A DNA stretch of 64,000 nucleotides from Persicaria tinctoria (lineage: Eukaryota; Streptophyta; Magnoliopsida; Caryophyllales; Polygonaceae), in NCBI GenBank assembly GCA_037127255.1, contig JBANSL010000004.1, forward strand, positions 13,248,967-13,312,966, read 5' to 3'. Of the stretch, positions 23,026 through 35,169 are shown one piece after another. A program made the position numbers and the translations under genes. The notes under the pieces were generated by a model that saw nothing but the letters and a program-made list of their open reading frames with translations, was not told the origin of the DNA and made no database searches. Positions within the stretch are counted from its first letter, which is position 1. Every line of letters begins with the position of its first letter.

Positions 23026-23037
23026 TCGTACTGATAA
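23026..23037 (-). other. Probable primer-binding site of the copia element
   Basis: TTATCAGTACGA on the minus strand lies two bases inside the 5' LTR. It resembles the TATCAGAGC-type sites complementary to initiator tRNA-Met, or a related half-tRNA site, used by plant copia elements. The match is partial. Confidence 0.45.
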
Positions 23038-23039
23038 CG

Positions 23040-23272
23040 TGATAAAATAAGACAAGAAATATATAGAGAGGAGAGATTGTATTGTATTGGTGTGTCTCTC
23101 AATGAGAACTACAAGGCCTTATATAGGCATAGATGGAGAAGGTTACAAGATAAGAGGGCCATCAATGTGGACCTTTGGTTTTCCACCATGTGGGTGTTAT
23201 GGAAGAGAAATAATGGTGGAGGTTATAGGAGGTGATACATCACTTGGTAATATCTATATGTATATTATAACA
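23040..23272 (-). repeat. 5' LTR of the copia element
   Basis: 233 bp; drives minus-strand transcription. A TATATAAGG stretch on the minus strand (plus CCTTATATA near 23117) is a plausible TATA box. Confidence 0.95.
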
Positions 23273-24427
23273 AAAATGTTATTATCTCATATTATTTTTT
23301 ATAGGAGATCTTTAAAAATCAAATCAGTTATCTATGGAGTCTAACGTTAATTAGACGAAGAAGTTATACGAGGGAACGTAGTGGGTGCATCTCTTTCTTC
23401 TCTAACGGTGGTTTCAATTAGGACTGAATTCGGACAGATCAAGGCGCGATTCAATTATTTTTTTTGGCTATGGCGGCGATGGTGATGGTGATGGCGAATT
23501 TTGCAGCGGGACGCGGCCTCAGATCTGGTTTCGATTTGGCCCTCCATGGCGGCGATTTTGCAGCGGGTTTGTCTATGTGATGCATAAAATCTGCATTATA
23601 GCCGTTGAAGGGGATTGATCTTGGTGATCCTCTCAATCCGAACCCTAGCCTGCAGAACAAGAACGAACGAGGTCGGGGAGGGGCTTGTCTCCCCCGGAGG
23701 ACCCTCCGACGCTCAAGTCAGTCCTCGTCCATATGAATACGACTTTACCGCTATTTATTCTAGAAGAAATCCTTACCACATTTAAGTCGGTCAAGGTTCT
23801 TAATTCGTGAAACCGTTACCATATCCAATAGGCGAAACGGTTTTTGCATTAATTTCGTATTGAATATTTGGATTTATTGATTATGATACCGCATAAATAT
23901 TGATGTCGTTTTTAACCGTTATTTAGGATAATTTCGTACGATAAAAATGGTCGACTTACTTGGTAAAAGACCAGAATGTCCTTATGCTATAAGGACGGGA
24001 TTTTCCCTATCACAGTCTCCTTCCTACCACCAGTCGATCGAGCCCCCTCTCTTCTGTTGCTAGTGGTATTCTATTTTTCTTGATTTTTCTAAATATTTGA
24101 TTGGGTTTAAGAAGGTTTGAATTTGGTTCCAACAATGCGTGCAATTGTGAGGAGTGTAGGAGTAGAGATGTCTATGAAGCTTGCACCAGCGAGATTGTTG
24201 ATGCTGCTGTTACAAATGCAAATTGTATTCAGATCTATATTTTTCTAGTTTTGTTCTATTAGTTTCACGTTCAGGGTTACTATTTGGCAAGTTCAGAGTT
24301 CTATTCGTTGATAATAAGAAATTATTCATAGGTATGTGGTTAATTAGAGGTGGAAAATCAAGAATTACATTTACATATTCTTTCAACCTAGCGATAATTA
24401 CTATCAACTTAGTGAATAATTACTATC
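23273..24427. other. Unassigned, with one GC-rich stretch
   Basis: Right flank of the copia element. 23450-23700 is GC-rich with GGCGGCGATGGTGATGG-type sequence. 23700-24050 resembles old LTR-type sequence but has no partner. No confident gene. Confidence 0.4.
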
Positions 24428-24618
24428 AACCTAGCGAATAGTTGCAAAATTGACCAGCCATTTTACTATTATCTAAATGATAACTCCTCTTTACAAATGA
24501 ATAATAACGATCAATTTAGCGAATAATTATTACTATTAACCTAGCAAATAGTTGCAAAATTGACCAACCATTTTGCTATTATCTAAACGATAACTCCTCT
24601 TTACACACGAATAATAAC
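24428..24618. repeat. Tandem duplication, 110-bp period
   Basis: AACCTAGCGAATAGTTGC at 24428 recurs as AACCTAGCAAATAGTTGC at 24538, with the following 60 bp (TTGACCAGCC, TATCTAAATGATAACTCC) also conserved. ATTATTCG-type motifs are frequent around it. Confidence 0.75.
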
Positions 24619-25436
24619 TATAAGTGAGCGAATAATTAATATTACTTTATGGAATAGTTCAAATAGTGCGCCACACAAAAGAACAACGTTACCCCACAAA
24701 AAAAAAACGTTACGACAGCTAAATCTGGAAGTTCAGAATCATTATTCATTGATAATCTGGAATTATTCGGTAATTTATTCGTCATTATTCATCGAACACA
24801 CAGTGCAAGCAAAATCTCCTCCTCCCAGAAAAAAAAATGTTATCTCCAAAAAAAAACACGCGCTTTTGCTTCAACAAGTTGGCTATAAAAGTGGTACATG
24901 TCTTTTTAGTACTATGCACAAGAATTAAGAAGTAGGTTAAGTGTAATAATTATATGTAAAAAAATAGGTTAAATGTAATGATTAGACTTTGATATTAGAG
25001 TATTTGTTTCTTTTTTTTTTCAATATGTAAGGAGGGGAGTAGGGGTGATGTAAAAATTAGAGTAATGATTATACGTAAAAAATATGTTAAGCGTAATGAT
25101 TAAATCTAAAAAGACATGTATTTTTTACAAAATTAAATGGGCTAAAAAGACGTGTATTTTGAGACGGAGGGGATTGAAGACAATAATTAAGTACTGCGAC
25201 AAGTAGACCTGTCAAACAGGTCGGGCTGGTCGGGTTTGGGTCGGATCGTCTCGGGTTGGGGTTCATTACGGGTCGGGTCACTTCAGGTTACGGATCATGA
25301 AATGCTCAACCCAGATCCATATTTAACGGGTTCAGGTTAACCCAACAGGTCACACACGTTGTTTTAGGATTTAAAAACTATATAAAATATTAATTTTTTT
25401 ATTAATTTTTTTCAATAATTACAAACTTATTGATAT
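24619..25436. other. AT-rich region with element debris
   Basis: ATTATTCG motifs up to 24790. Around 24880-25170 mariner-type debris is suggested by GACATGTATTTT and TTTTGAGACGGAGGGGA. A possible hAT end TAGACCTGTCAAACAGGTCG lies at 25206. No paired ends or genes were established. Confidence 0.4.
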
Positions 25437-25610
25437 TAACTTCATTTTGCCCGTGAACATATTTCCGACAAAGCTCTCCGAGTTGCATTTGTCTCCTCCA
25501 AAGACTAGCTCGTTGACCTTCTTATCAAAGCTCAATCCAGCTTGCTGTTTCGACGCAATCGCTCCCATCTCTGCCTTACTGAGCTGGGATCGACGGGGTT
25601 GCTAGAGAGC
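25437..25610 (+). pseudogene. Copia RNase H remnant
   Basis: Reads REHISDKALRVAFVSSKDQL, then VDLLIKAQSSLLFRRNRSHL, the C-terminal end of a copia RNase H domain with VSSKDQLVDLLIKA in place of the usual sequence at the LADxLTKxL motif. It probably runs into an old 3' LTR (25610-25800), which cannot be delimited. Confidence 0.6.
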
Positions 25611-25817
25611 CTACAATGTTGAGCCCAAAACACAGTACAGTCGTGCAAGCCCACAACATTGAACTTAGCCGATCAGAGCACACAACGAGACAAAGTCATA
25701 CAACATTCAACTCCTTCCTTTGAAGCTTCTTGAACCTCTGCTTGTATACTATAAATGTACACTTTGTATTGCTGATTTGGTGTCTATGTTGAAGTAATGA
25801 AATAGTACATCAGAAAC

Positions 25818-26453
25818 TTTTCGCAATACTTTTGATACAGGTATGATCTATGCGTTAACTCGAGCTATTGATAATATCTCTTGTTGGAATAAAGGTCAGG
25901 TTAAAACGAAATTATCTAAACGTGTTAGACCTCCTGATAAAATGATGTGGAAATGTCCTCCTATAGATGTAGTTAAGATCAATGTAGATGCTTCGGTGAA
26001 AAGTGATACTCAGCCACATGTTGGTTGGGTTGTGAGGAATAATGATGGTCAAGTTATTCGGATACATAAATGTAATGTTAGGATGGGTTATGTCATCTTG
26101 GCAGAAGCTTTTGTTGTATACACTGTATAAGATTGGCAGCGGAGATGGGGATCCGAAGATTTATAGTTGAGAGTGAATATGCTATCATTATCGACGCCAT
26201 CAATCATGCAAACAATATACCATGGGAGGTCGCTCAAATAGTCCAAGAGATCCATTCATTAAGAAGAGATTTTGAGAGCATCACGTTTCAGCATTGCTAT
26301 AGAGAGGTCAATGATGCAACTGATTTTATTGCTAAATCTCAATTCAATTGTAATTTTATCTTGAGTGCTTGTTGTTGTGAGTTCCAAAACATCATCTTGC
26401 GAGATGATCATGGATGTCGGTAGTACATCCAATCTTTTGTCTACTTTAAAAAA
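25818..26453 (+). mobile_element. 5'-truncated LINE with RNase H, flanked by 17-bp duplication
   Basis: Flanked by AATAGTACATCAGAAAC at 25801-25817 and 26454-26470, with an A-run just before the right copy. This is the signature of target-primed reverse transcription. Coding remains: KINVDASVKSDTQPHVGWVV and MGIRRFIVESEYAIIIDAIN of the plant LINE RNase H domain, then CYREVNDATDFIAKSQ. A TAA at about 26128 breaks the frame. No RT remains. Confidence 0.85.
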
Positions 26454-26752
26454 AATAGTACATCAGAAACATGGTGATTTTGGTGCCCTATGTTCTGTAG
26501 ACCTGAGCAAACATGGGCCAACCCGCCTGGCCTGCCCAACTCGCCCGGCCCACCCAACCCGTCTGGGAAAATATGTGGGCTTGGACAGAGTAGTTGGTCC
26601 AAGCAAGCCCGGCCCGGTAGGACCAGAGGGCCGGGCTTGAGCAGTGGGTAAAGCCCAAACGGGCCGACAGGCCCGACCCGGTTTTATATATATTAATATT
26701 ATATATATATAACATAATAAAAATATATACCTAATTTATAGGGGTGAGCATT

Positions 26753-26754
<2 letters not shown>

Positions 26755-26786
<32 letters not shown>

Positions 26787-28265
26787 ATAAGGTAAGAATT
26801 CGAGTTCAGACATATCTGAAACTCGACGGCCGGACAAGCCGGCAGACGGAAAAACCGTCTAAAGATCAAACATACAATAATACAAACCGGTGCAGACTCA
26901 GACAAACAAACTCAACAAACAAACGAAACTAAACAGACCTAAACCAAACAGGATAAGGACGAATACGACAGACGAAGCCAAGCCCCACATAGACGTAGAA
27001 CCGTAGGCCAGCGATACATCAGGACCCGATCATCCTGTGGGCAGTGAGGACGAAACTCCAGGGAAGCAGTCAACCCGAATAGAGGAGACGCCACGATACA
27101 CACTACCACGATCCCAACCTATCCCGACTCCGACAGTCAGAACCAAATCCATGGAGAAGATCACCAAGTCGCGCCATTGCAGAGCCGCACACTGCCTGAG
27201 TAAGAGCACCAAAAAACCCTATCGGGATTTAAGCCACGCCCAAACGGACAAGATTTCATACCCTTACGGGATTTAGTACAAGCCCAAACGAGCGGAGTTT
27301 AATATCTTTATGAGATTTTAATAAATCTATATATATATAAATATAAATATATATAGACATGTTTATTATAATTAATTTAATTAAATTTTTATTTTATTTT
27401 TTAATATTTAGTCGGGGCAGCTTTGGGCCCAAGGAATTCCCTTGGGCCCAAAGCAAAGGTGATCGGGCCAGCACCGGGAAGCCCATGCCATTGGGAGCCA
27501 ACGATGCTAGCAAGTTGTCTGCGTTCAACCGCAAGGGTGTTCAGACGGTAAGCAATCCAGGCAAACGGCGGTGAGCGGGTCCGCCACAGGCCAACGCCGG
27601 CGCCGTAGAAGACAACCGGAGGAGGACAACTGAGGCGGCAAGGTCGTAACAAGGCAGCGGCTACCCCGACCCAAAGAACACGGTCGGAGATGCGCCAAGG
27701 GATTCAGGCCGATTCGATCCAGAAACTCTGAAAATCGGAGGCCATTTGTTCAAATTGGATTAGACAGGTAACGGAAAGGAGATCCGAGACCACGAATTAA
27801 CAAATTCCCCACAGGAATAGGGTTTATTAGCCCAAGGCAAGACCACCACCACAGACCAACGGCGGCGAATCCAAGCTAGGTGGAGATCAGGGCCGGTTGG
27901 TAGATCTAAGTTGAGATCCGAGGTTGATTCCGGTGAACCGAAGAAGAAACGGAACACCAACGGGACGAGGAGAGAGAAATCGACATCCCGTGATTAAGTC
28001 GGATTGTAACAATCCGGGAGATTTAAACCCAAATCCAATGATTTGGGGTTTTTCCTCAAGGGTATTCGCACATCCTCCCAAAAGAAGAAGAGAAGAGGGA
28101 AGATGGGAGAATACACGATGGTATCCGGCCTCCGAAGAGGTGTTATCGACCTCCGAAGAGGTGGTTATCGACGGAGGTGTTTGACGGTGGTGGCGGTGGA
28201 ATTTGGAGGAGTTGTTACTAGGGTTTTCCAAGCTCTCTTTTTTTTTTTAGACATATTTCCTTATT
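26755..28265 (-). mobile_element. LINE-type retroposon in reverse orientation, no RT left
   Basis: A T-run (26755-26784) begins it and the 11-bp duplication GTGAGCATTTA flanks it (26744-26754 and 28266-28276). Read on the minus strand it starts near AAAACCCTAGTAACAAC and ends in poly(A). Near the tail it shares CCGGACAAGCCGG with the element at 39583. About 1.5 kb long with no RT; an AT-rich stretch at 27300-27415 may be an insertion. Minus ORF MENPSNNSSKFHRHHRQ... (28231-27887) has no recognisable domain and may be 5' UTR. Confidence 0.65.
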
Positions 28266-28272
28266 GTGAGCA

Positions 28273-28275
<3 letters not shown>

Positions 28276-28337
<62 letters not shown>
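28276..28337. repeat. (TA)n microsatellite
   Basis: About 30 TA units, ending abruptly at the GGGAAGCG end of the large element. Confidence 0.95.
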
Positions 28338-28340
<3 letters not shown>

Positions 28341-28399
28341 AAGCGTTAAAATGTAAAACATCCTTAGGGTGTAAAATTGCTTAAGGTGTAAAATTTATT

Positions 28400-28870
28400 T
28401 TTTTTTAATCAAAACGCACGCTCACCCATCCGGTTTTCAAACGGAGACCACAAGCCACCAGCAGGGCCTTCTCTCTCGGCATCCCACACCCACCTCGAGC
28501 CACCTCCGGCCACCAACCCCTAGCCGCACTCGAGCCCACCCCTGTGCGCATCCCCGAGCCCAGACGTGGCTTGGTTCGAGCCACCTTCTGCCCGACGCGC
28601 CCACCTGCAGCACTGCCATGTCGAGCCACCTACTACTTCTCTCGTCGCACTCCACGCCACCCACCGGCCACCTACGGCCACCAGCAACCACCTGCTCGAA
28701 CCACCTCTCTCAGGTGCACCCCCCGAGACCGGAACCCCCTTGGTTCGTGCCCTGCCGAGCTCACATCGAGCCATCTCCTCCAACCGTCTTGTTTGACATT
28801 TTTGGCTCGAAACCATTCGAAATCCGGATTTTTATCGTTGTATTAACTCGAATTTGGTATGATTTCTAAC
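28400..28870. other. GC-rich block, non-coding
   Basis: Frames are open on both strands because of CCACC/GAGCC-rich composition; no frame encodes a recognisable domain. Possibly captured 5' UTR sequence. Confidence 0.4.
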
Positions 28871-28952
28871 ACTAAACTTGTTTATTACAATTATTTAGAT
28901 TGTTTGAATGATTTAGGTTGAGATTGAAAACCTAGGGTTTGATTTAGGAGCG

Positions 28953-29430
28953 GAATTTGGGGCTTTTTGCCAAATGTCAAATTGATTGAAATTGATGATA
29001 TGGTTGTGTTGTTGGGTTGATTTTGAGCTAATTTCATGTTCATATCATTATCAAATTGTTTATGGATCATGAGCTAATTGAATTGTAGAATTTTATATTG
29101 CGATATGCTTTAGAATTTGGGGTTTTTTGCCAAAAACCAAATTGACTGAAATTGATTATATGGTTGTGTTGTTGAGTTGATTTGGAGCTGATTTCATGTT
29201 CATAGCATTGTCAAATTGTTTGTAGATCATGATCTAATTGGATTTTAGAATTTTATTGCTATATATTTTAGAATTTGGGTTTTTTTTGCCAACATCCAAA
29301 TTGATTGAAATTGATAGTATGGTTGGGTTGTTGGGTTGATTTGGAACTAATTTTATGTTCATAGCATTGTCAAATTGTTTGTGAATCATGAGCTAATTGG
29401 ATTTTAAAATTTTATTGCGATATGCTTTTG
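28953..29430. repeat. Three-copy minisatellite, ~160-bp unit
   Basis: GAATTTGGGG...TTTTTGCCAA begins units at 28953, 29113 and 29271. Each continues through CAAATTGATTGAAATTGAT, GGTTGTGTTGTTGGGTTGAT and ATGAGCTAATTGGAT-like segments. Confidence 0.9.
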
Positions 29431-29471
29431 GTCGATTAGGTTCTTTTATTTTAGCATGAAAATCATAATTT

Positions 29472-29542
29472 AGCTTATTAGCTTAATTGGTAGAGCAATG
29501 TGCGTTTGCACAAAATTGTGGGTTCAAATCCCACATAGGTTA
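29472..29542 (+). other. tRNA-like cloverleaf without visible partner
   Basis: 71 nt: acceptor AGCTTAT/ATAGGTT (with G-T pairs), D-arm GCTT/GAGC, anticodon stem TGTGC/GCACA with short loop, T-arm GTGGG-TTCAAAT-CCCAC perfect, discriminator A. It lies at the head of a TGCAC-rich array, as in pair A. The array was later split by the CACTA insertion, and the opposite end may be lost. Confidence 0.6.
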
Positions 29543-29829
29543 CATAATAGACAAGAGCGCAACAATCGCAAATTGTTAATCATGCACATCATAATCTTAG
29601 TTATGCACTTTTTAACCTTAATTATGCACATTTTAATCTTATTTATGCACTTTAATTTTAAAAGCTTATTATGTATACACACCATAATGTTATATTTGCA
29701 CAACATAACATAGGTTACATAATAGACAAGAGCACAACAATCGCAAATTGATAATCATGCACATCATAATCTTAGTTATGCACTTTTTAACCTTAATTAT
29801 GCACATTTTAATCTTATTTATGCACTTTA
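29533..29829. repeat. TGCAC-rich array, left half, with 175-bp duplication
   Basis: ACATAGGTTACATAATAG at 29533 recurs at 29708 with the next 110 bp. Units of the TTATTTATGCACTTTAA type are related to the satellite at 10855. The array resumes at 35416. Confidence 0.8.
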
Positions 29830-30766
29830 CTACTACAGAAAAGGGAAAATAACCTGGATATTCGACCCTTTATAACCCGGATATGGTCCGAGTTAAAAGT
29901 CAGCGGGTTATATTCTCAGTACACTATATAACCCGGATCATATATTCGGGTTATTTTATTCGGGTAAATCGGTTATCCATACAATATATACACCATCCGG
30001 TCCGGGTTATTTGTGGTGTTAATATAACTCGGACATTAGAATATCCGGGTTATTTTATCTGGGTAAGCCGGTTATCCACACGGGTTATACACCATCAGGT
30101 TCGGGTTATTTGGGGTCCTTCCGAGTTATTTGGGGGTGTGAATATAACCCGGATATTTGAAGTCCGGGTTATTATGTATTGTAATAATTTTTATTTGCTC
30201 GGTTCATATACACTGGGTTGTGCATATCCGGGTTATATTCTCTCTTTTTTTTCACAGTCAAATTGAGAACAAATAACCCGGGAATTTGGAGATCCGGGTT
30301 ATATAATATGTCTTGTTTTAATATAATATATTCATATTTCATTCAATCCACTTGTATAAATGCATAATCCGTGCATGCATGTGCTTTAATACATACACTA
30401 CTCAGAACATCTCAACGAATGTAATTACAAAAGTAGAAATAGATTTACCAAAATATAATAATCCTATCATAAAGAGTACTTTAACACTATCCAAATATAA
30501 TAATCTCGTCATAAAGAGTATGAAACCATTATCTAAAGAGGAAAACATATAAGTTTGAAGACCATGGCTACTTCATCATTGATCAATCAACCTGAAAAGA
30601 CAATTGTAGGCAAGTTAGTGATGGGGAAGAAATCTTCTCTACGTACAAGAACAAGACATTGTAGTTACTGAATCTTGCTACATATTTCATCAATGGATAC
30701 CATCAAACAAAATTAGTAGCAAACTAAGCATATAAAAAGAAGATATATGCACTTACCAAAACCCAC

Positions 30767-32356
30767 ACAAGCTCATTTGTAGCAAGATGTCGGGTAAATT
30801 CATGGTTTTCATCCTTTCTCGAACTGTAGCTTGGGCCTAGAGACATGATGTTAGATAAATCACAATTATACATAAAAATCACTTCAGCAAACTCAAAGGA
30901 AAATAGAAAATAGGGGGGGAGGGGGGAGCTAAAATGGATGTCATTGTGTCATTAAAAGTCATAGGCACACTTGTAAGATTTTTTTCAATTTATACAGTCA
31001 AAGTTTCAAGCAAACTTGTATTTATGCAATGCATAATAAACACAAGTCAGTGAAAAAGGGTCCCACTGAAAGAACTAATGGTTTCATGCAGCTAATGGCA
31101 AACAAAGAGGATCATAATTATTTGCCAATCAACGGTGGTGGTATTCCACAGCTGATCGAATGGAAATCAAATAGGTTGCAATATGAGAGCCTCAATAGGT
31201 CACCACAAGACTTGGCATATGGCACAAAAGGAGTAGAATTCATTGTGAGACTATCCTTCGATTATTCTGATTGTAATTGATATAAAAAAAAGGACAAATT
31301 TTAATCTACTATGATCCAAGTGTGAAGAATTTCCATCCAGCCACATTTGTTTAGATACTAATACTAATACAATAAGAAGCACAGAAAAGAAAGAAATATG
31401 GAGGGATGGGAGGGGAGCTAAGCATGACAGGAAGGAACTGATTGCGAGCACAATCATAAAATCTACAATACCTGATAATGATATGTAGTTGCCATCTCAA
31501 GAAATCTCCTGTAACCATGAATAACCTTCTTTGTGCAAGGCTTCAAAGCAACCCTTGCCTCCTCAACATGTGGCTTTGCCACTGTAGCAACCTGATCCAT
31601 ATACGGCTTGCTGAATTTCTTAACTTCCTGTACACATTTGGACATTAATCTAATAGTGCATTGGCTTACCCAAGTAAGAAAATGTTGTATAAGTTACCTG
31701 ATAGTAAGGATCAGTCAATTCTTGAACTTTGATCACATGTTTTAGAACTTGCTAGTTTCAGACGTGGTTCAAGATACTCCACTGTCATCAACCATTTATC
31801 CTTCATAACTGGCACCAATTGCTTCACAACCCAGCAAAAATGATAAAAAAGACAACCCATCAATTAGCAAAGAAGTGCTTTCAAGGGGAATATTTGGCAT
31901 CATAGTTTTGTTCGCTAGAAAAGTTGTCTCTCATCAAATTCCTAGAGTTTTCTACATCATTGTACAATTTTCAGCACAAAAATGAAGTAGAATATATCCA
32001 AGTTCAACTGAAAAAATTATTGTAACAAAAAACTGTAACACAAGTTCAACTGAATATGTACGGAGGTACGTGGCTCACAGTTTTCATGGTCTCTATGTGG
32101 GGAGTAGCCCATGTTTTAAATTGAGTTGTGATCTCCGTTCCCTGGGGAAAAGGTGAATCAAAGTGAGTTGACAGAAATATTAAAGATAAACTTTTAAAGA
32201 TTAATATAAGAACGTCCCAGGATAGAACATTGTATTTATCATCACAATATTTTATAAAAGCAGAAATTGTCATGAAAAACTTGAAAATTTTACCTTCTGG
32301 TTTAGTATCTTCATCACAGGCTCTCCATGTTCATTCCACTCTGTCACGATGAAGGC
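30767..32356 (-). pseudogene. Captured five-exon fragment of a plant membrane/coiled-coil gene (AT2G24420-like)
   Basis: Minus-strand exons with GT-AG borders: 32294-32356 (AFIVTEWNEHGEPVMKILNQ), 32079-32141 (GTEITTQFKTWATPHIETMK), 31698 to about 31820 (EYLEPRLKLASSK, then HVIKVQELTDPYYQ after a frameshift), 31472-31627 ([20 protein letters not shown] and [20 protein letters not shown]), and about 30767-30836 (NHEFTRHLATNELVWVL after a 1-nt frameshift). The series of PHV/PYxxQ repeats resembles the C-terminal half of the Arabidopsis AT2G24420/AT4G31340 family, of poorly known function. The N-terminal half and membrane anchor are missing. Introns are retained, so capture was at DNA level. Confidence 0.65.
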
Positions 32357-33158
32357 CTGTGGCAACAATGCATTAGAACTTGAAAGAGAGCTTACTAGAA
32401 ACAGCTCCTTGTCCTTGAGAAACCTTTCTTATATGTCTGTCGTTATATTTTTTTTCTTCTCATCTGAGAACACAATGCTGCTTGTTTCATTATTATTATT
32501 ATAGTTATGAACTTACTATATTATTATTTCTGTTTGTGATTTTTAGGGTATTGAGGCACAATCAAATTCTACATTGTTCACTTAGAGCGGTAATCTCTGC
32601 AAAAAGTGAAAAGATAAAAGAGCAAAATTAAATACAAATGGGAGGAAAAAATAACTTAGAACTAGATTCAAACTAACCAGAGTGAAAAACAAATGTGGAG
32701 AACAAGATCACATATTTCTTTCCCCTGTAATAAGAAAGTTTAACTTGAAGAAAAGAAAGAAAGTTAATGCTCATGAGTAAACACCACCATTCAACACCAG
32801 ATACACTTACATCAACACAAATTCAGCACAAAGACAATTGCATCAACACATATTTCGACCAAAATACCCTTACATCAACACCGACTTGGTACAAATACAC
32901 TTACATCACCACCAATTCAGCACAAAAACAATCTTTGTTATATATACATATAAAAAAATTCTCTTTTTTTTTTAATAAGTTTTGTTTTTCTTTAATTTTT
33001 TTCTATAAAAATAAGTATTTAAATCACAAATTTAAAGTTTTTTTTCTAATGTATTTAAACAAAAAATAATTTAGTTTATAAGCATCGAACTAAATTATAA
33101 ACATCCTCCATTGTAGCTTGATCAAATGTCGAACAATGAGCATCATCATTGACGGAAT

Positions 33159-33368
33159 ATGAGCAAAATTGTGTTGGAGCGCCCTGAATATGGCTATGCA
33201 ACATATTTCTTTGAAGTCCCTAGTTGTGACCGGATTTCCGTACCGGAGAACATACCACTAATGGTAAAGTCACTCGAAACATTTTATACTTCTAATGAGG
33301 GTGGGAATGAAAATGTGTTTGGGACATTTCTCGATGGTTTTGACTTGTTTAACCGAAGCACAAAGTGA
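33159..33368 (+). pseudogene. Exon-like fragment, unidentified plant protein
   Basis: 69 residues: LERPEYGYATYFFEVP...NVFGTFLDGFDLFNRSTK. Composition and absence of stops suggest a real exon. It is on the opposite strand to the other captured gene inside the same CACTA-like element. I do not recognise the family with confidence. Confidence 0.35.
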
Positions 33369-33369
33369 G

Positions 33370-35169
33370 TTTAAATAAAATGAACAATTAATTGCAAAAA
33401 TCCCTAAAACGGAGGAGACAGCCAAGATCAATATTGTTCAAACAACAAAGTTAATTCAAAAGCACTATGGATCTCCCATCCCTTTATTCTCCCTATTATG
33501 AATTACATAATCATTTGTATCTTCGCCTCCTACATGAGGTCTCTTTAGAAATCTGCCCCCTTTCAGTTTGAACTCTATTTGTTCATTCCATGAGCAACCC
33601 ATTAAGCCAAAACCTGTGAGTGTTACCCGGGTGAATTATTCTAGTATGGTTTGAGGTTCTGAAGTAATTTCTCGTAGTGTATCTGTGTTTTAAAAAGCTC
33701 TAGTTGTTCTTGATATGGACTAAGATATAACATGCCTTCGAAGGGGCTAAGATAATGGGCTCAAAGACTTCCATCCAACAAAGGTGATTGATGCATAAGA
33801 CCAACTATTTATTCTATTTTCCAGTGCCTAAAAAAACAACTACTTCTCCCTTTCCAAACAATGGATTGCAGAATGCGATCAATGCATAAAATGTGTAAAG
33901 AGAAGGTAAGATTGGTAGGGGGTTCCTATAACACAAGTAAACAGATTGGGATGGTAAGTTATGTGAGCTGGCTAATGTTGTGCCGACCTTAGCCTAATTT
34001 TATCACCAAGCAAGTGAAGCATATGAGCATGCTTGTATTCGCCACATAAGCATGATTATATATTATGTAAGCCAACAAGTTCATAACCTAGGTTTTTCGT
34101 TTCTCTATGAAGCAATTCTTTTATTGTCTTCATATTTCATTATTGATCTACATTTACTATTTATGAAGTTTCGAGCTATGATATCCCATTTGCTCATTTG
34201 CAGCAATTCGAAAAGCTTTTCTAGTTTGCTAGGAAAGTTGAGGATTTGATGTACACTATTGTTCCGGAAGAGGTGGGTAATTAATTGCTTCCTTCTCGAA
34301 TAGAAATTTGGTGAACAACCTTTCACATTATTTGGAAACATGTTATTAGGCAGTATTGATGATCTGAACCCTTACTTAAGCAACGAACCAAGCTTCTTGT
34401 CAAAGTGAAAAAGGACTTACATATCAAAAGATACCACATGATCCCCCACTTCCCAATCTAATTCTAAGTCATAAATTCCCACTGTTATAATCTTAATCAA
34501 CTCTTTTACATTCATCCATGCAAGGCTATCTGACTAAGCCAAGAACAATCACATAACACAGACAAAATAAAATCATTCTCATACACTTACATAGTTACAT
34601 GAACACAAATTCAGCACAAAGACACTTATATCAATCCAAATTTCGGCACAAATACCCTAATATCTACACAAATTCCACATGAATTAACCCTAATTTCAAC
34701 TAAATCTGAACAAAAGAGTAATAAAAAATATTAAAAAACATACCTTTTGTGTTCTCAATGCTTCAATTGAGGCAACAACAAAGAGAAAGTGAGTCTGTTC
34801 TTGGTGGTGGCAGTTCCAAAGAAAGAGCAACTCCGTTCGTGGTGGTTGCGCCTGCGACAAACAGAGAGAGCGAGTCGGCTAGGGAAGATGATAAAGGACA
34901 CTAAGCAGAACCGAAAGGATTGAGAAGGGAAGAGACCGAACAGCAGTGACGAACCAGACGCAGATGAGAGAAGACGGAATTCGCGAACCCGACGCCGAAC
35001 AGCAGTTGCGAAAGTGAGAGAGCAGTCGGTTAGGGAAGAGGATGGAGGACTCAGAGCAGTTCGTGAACCCGGGTTTCATCGGAGAGCCCAATTGTAACAG
35101 CAGCGATGAACAGACGCCGGCGAGAGAAAGTGACGAGCGAAGAGAGATGAGGGATCGGGTTTACCCTAT
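33370..35169. other. CACTA interior, right part, no gene recognised
   Basis: Intron-like AT-rich sequence to 34740, then GC-richer sequence (34750-35160) that looks like 5' UTR/exon 1 of a minus-strand unit but has no convincing ORF. Confidence 0.4.

Larger units (their letters stand above)
16895..23272 (-). mobile_element. Nearly complete Ty1/copia retrotransposon
   Basis: A 6378-bp element bounded by two 233-bp LTRs with 5'-TG...CA-3' ends and a perfect 5-bp duplication AAAAT (16890-16894 and 23273-23277). Transcription runs on the minus strand: 5' LTR at 23040-23272, gag, protease-integrase-RT-RNase H, polypurine tract, 3' LTR at 16895-17127. Domain order identifies copia. The LTRs differ at one position, so insertion is recent. 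It could still move if gag-pol is supplied in trans, because its own pol carries one stop codon. Confidence 0.95.

Noticed and set aside
26744..26905. Short ORF across the T-run at 26755-26784
   Set aside because: It is poly-Phe or poly-Lys from the reversed poly(A) tail of a LINE.
28405..28869. Overlapping GC-rich ORFs as coding genes
   Set aside because: Open on both strands, low-complexity composition, no recognisable domains.
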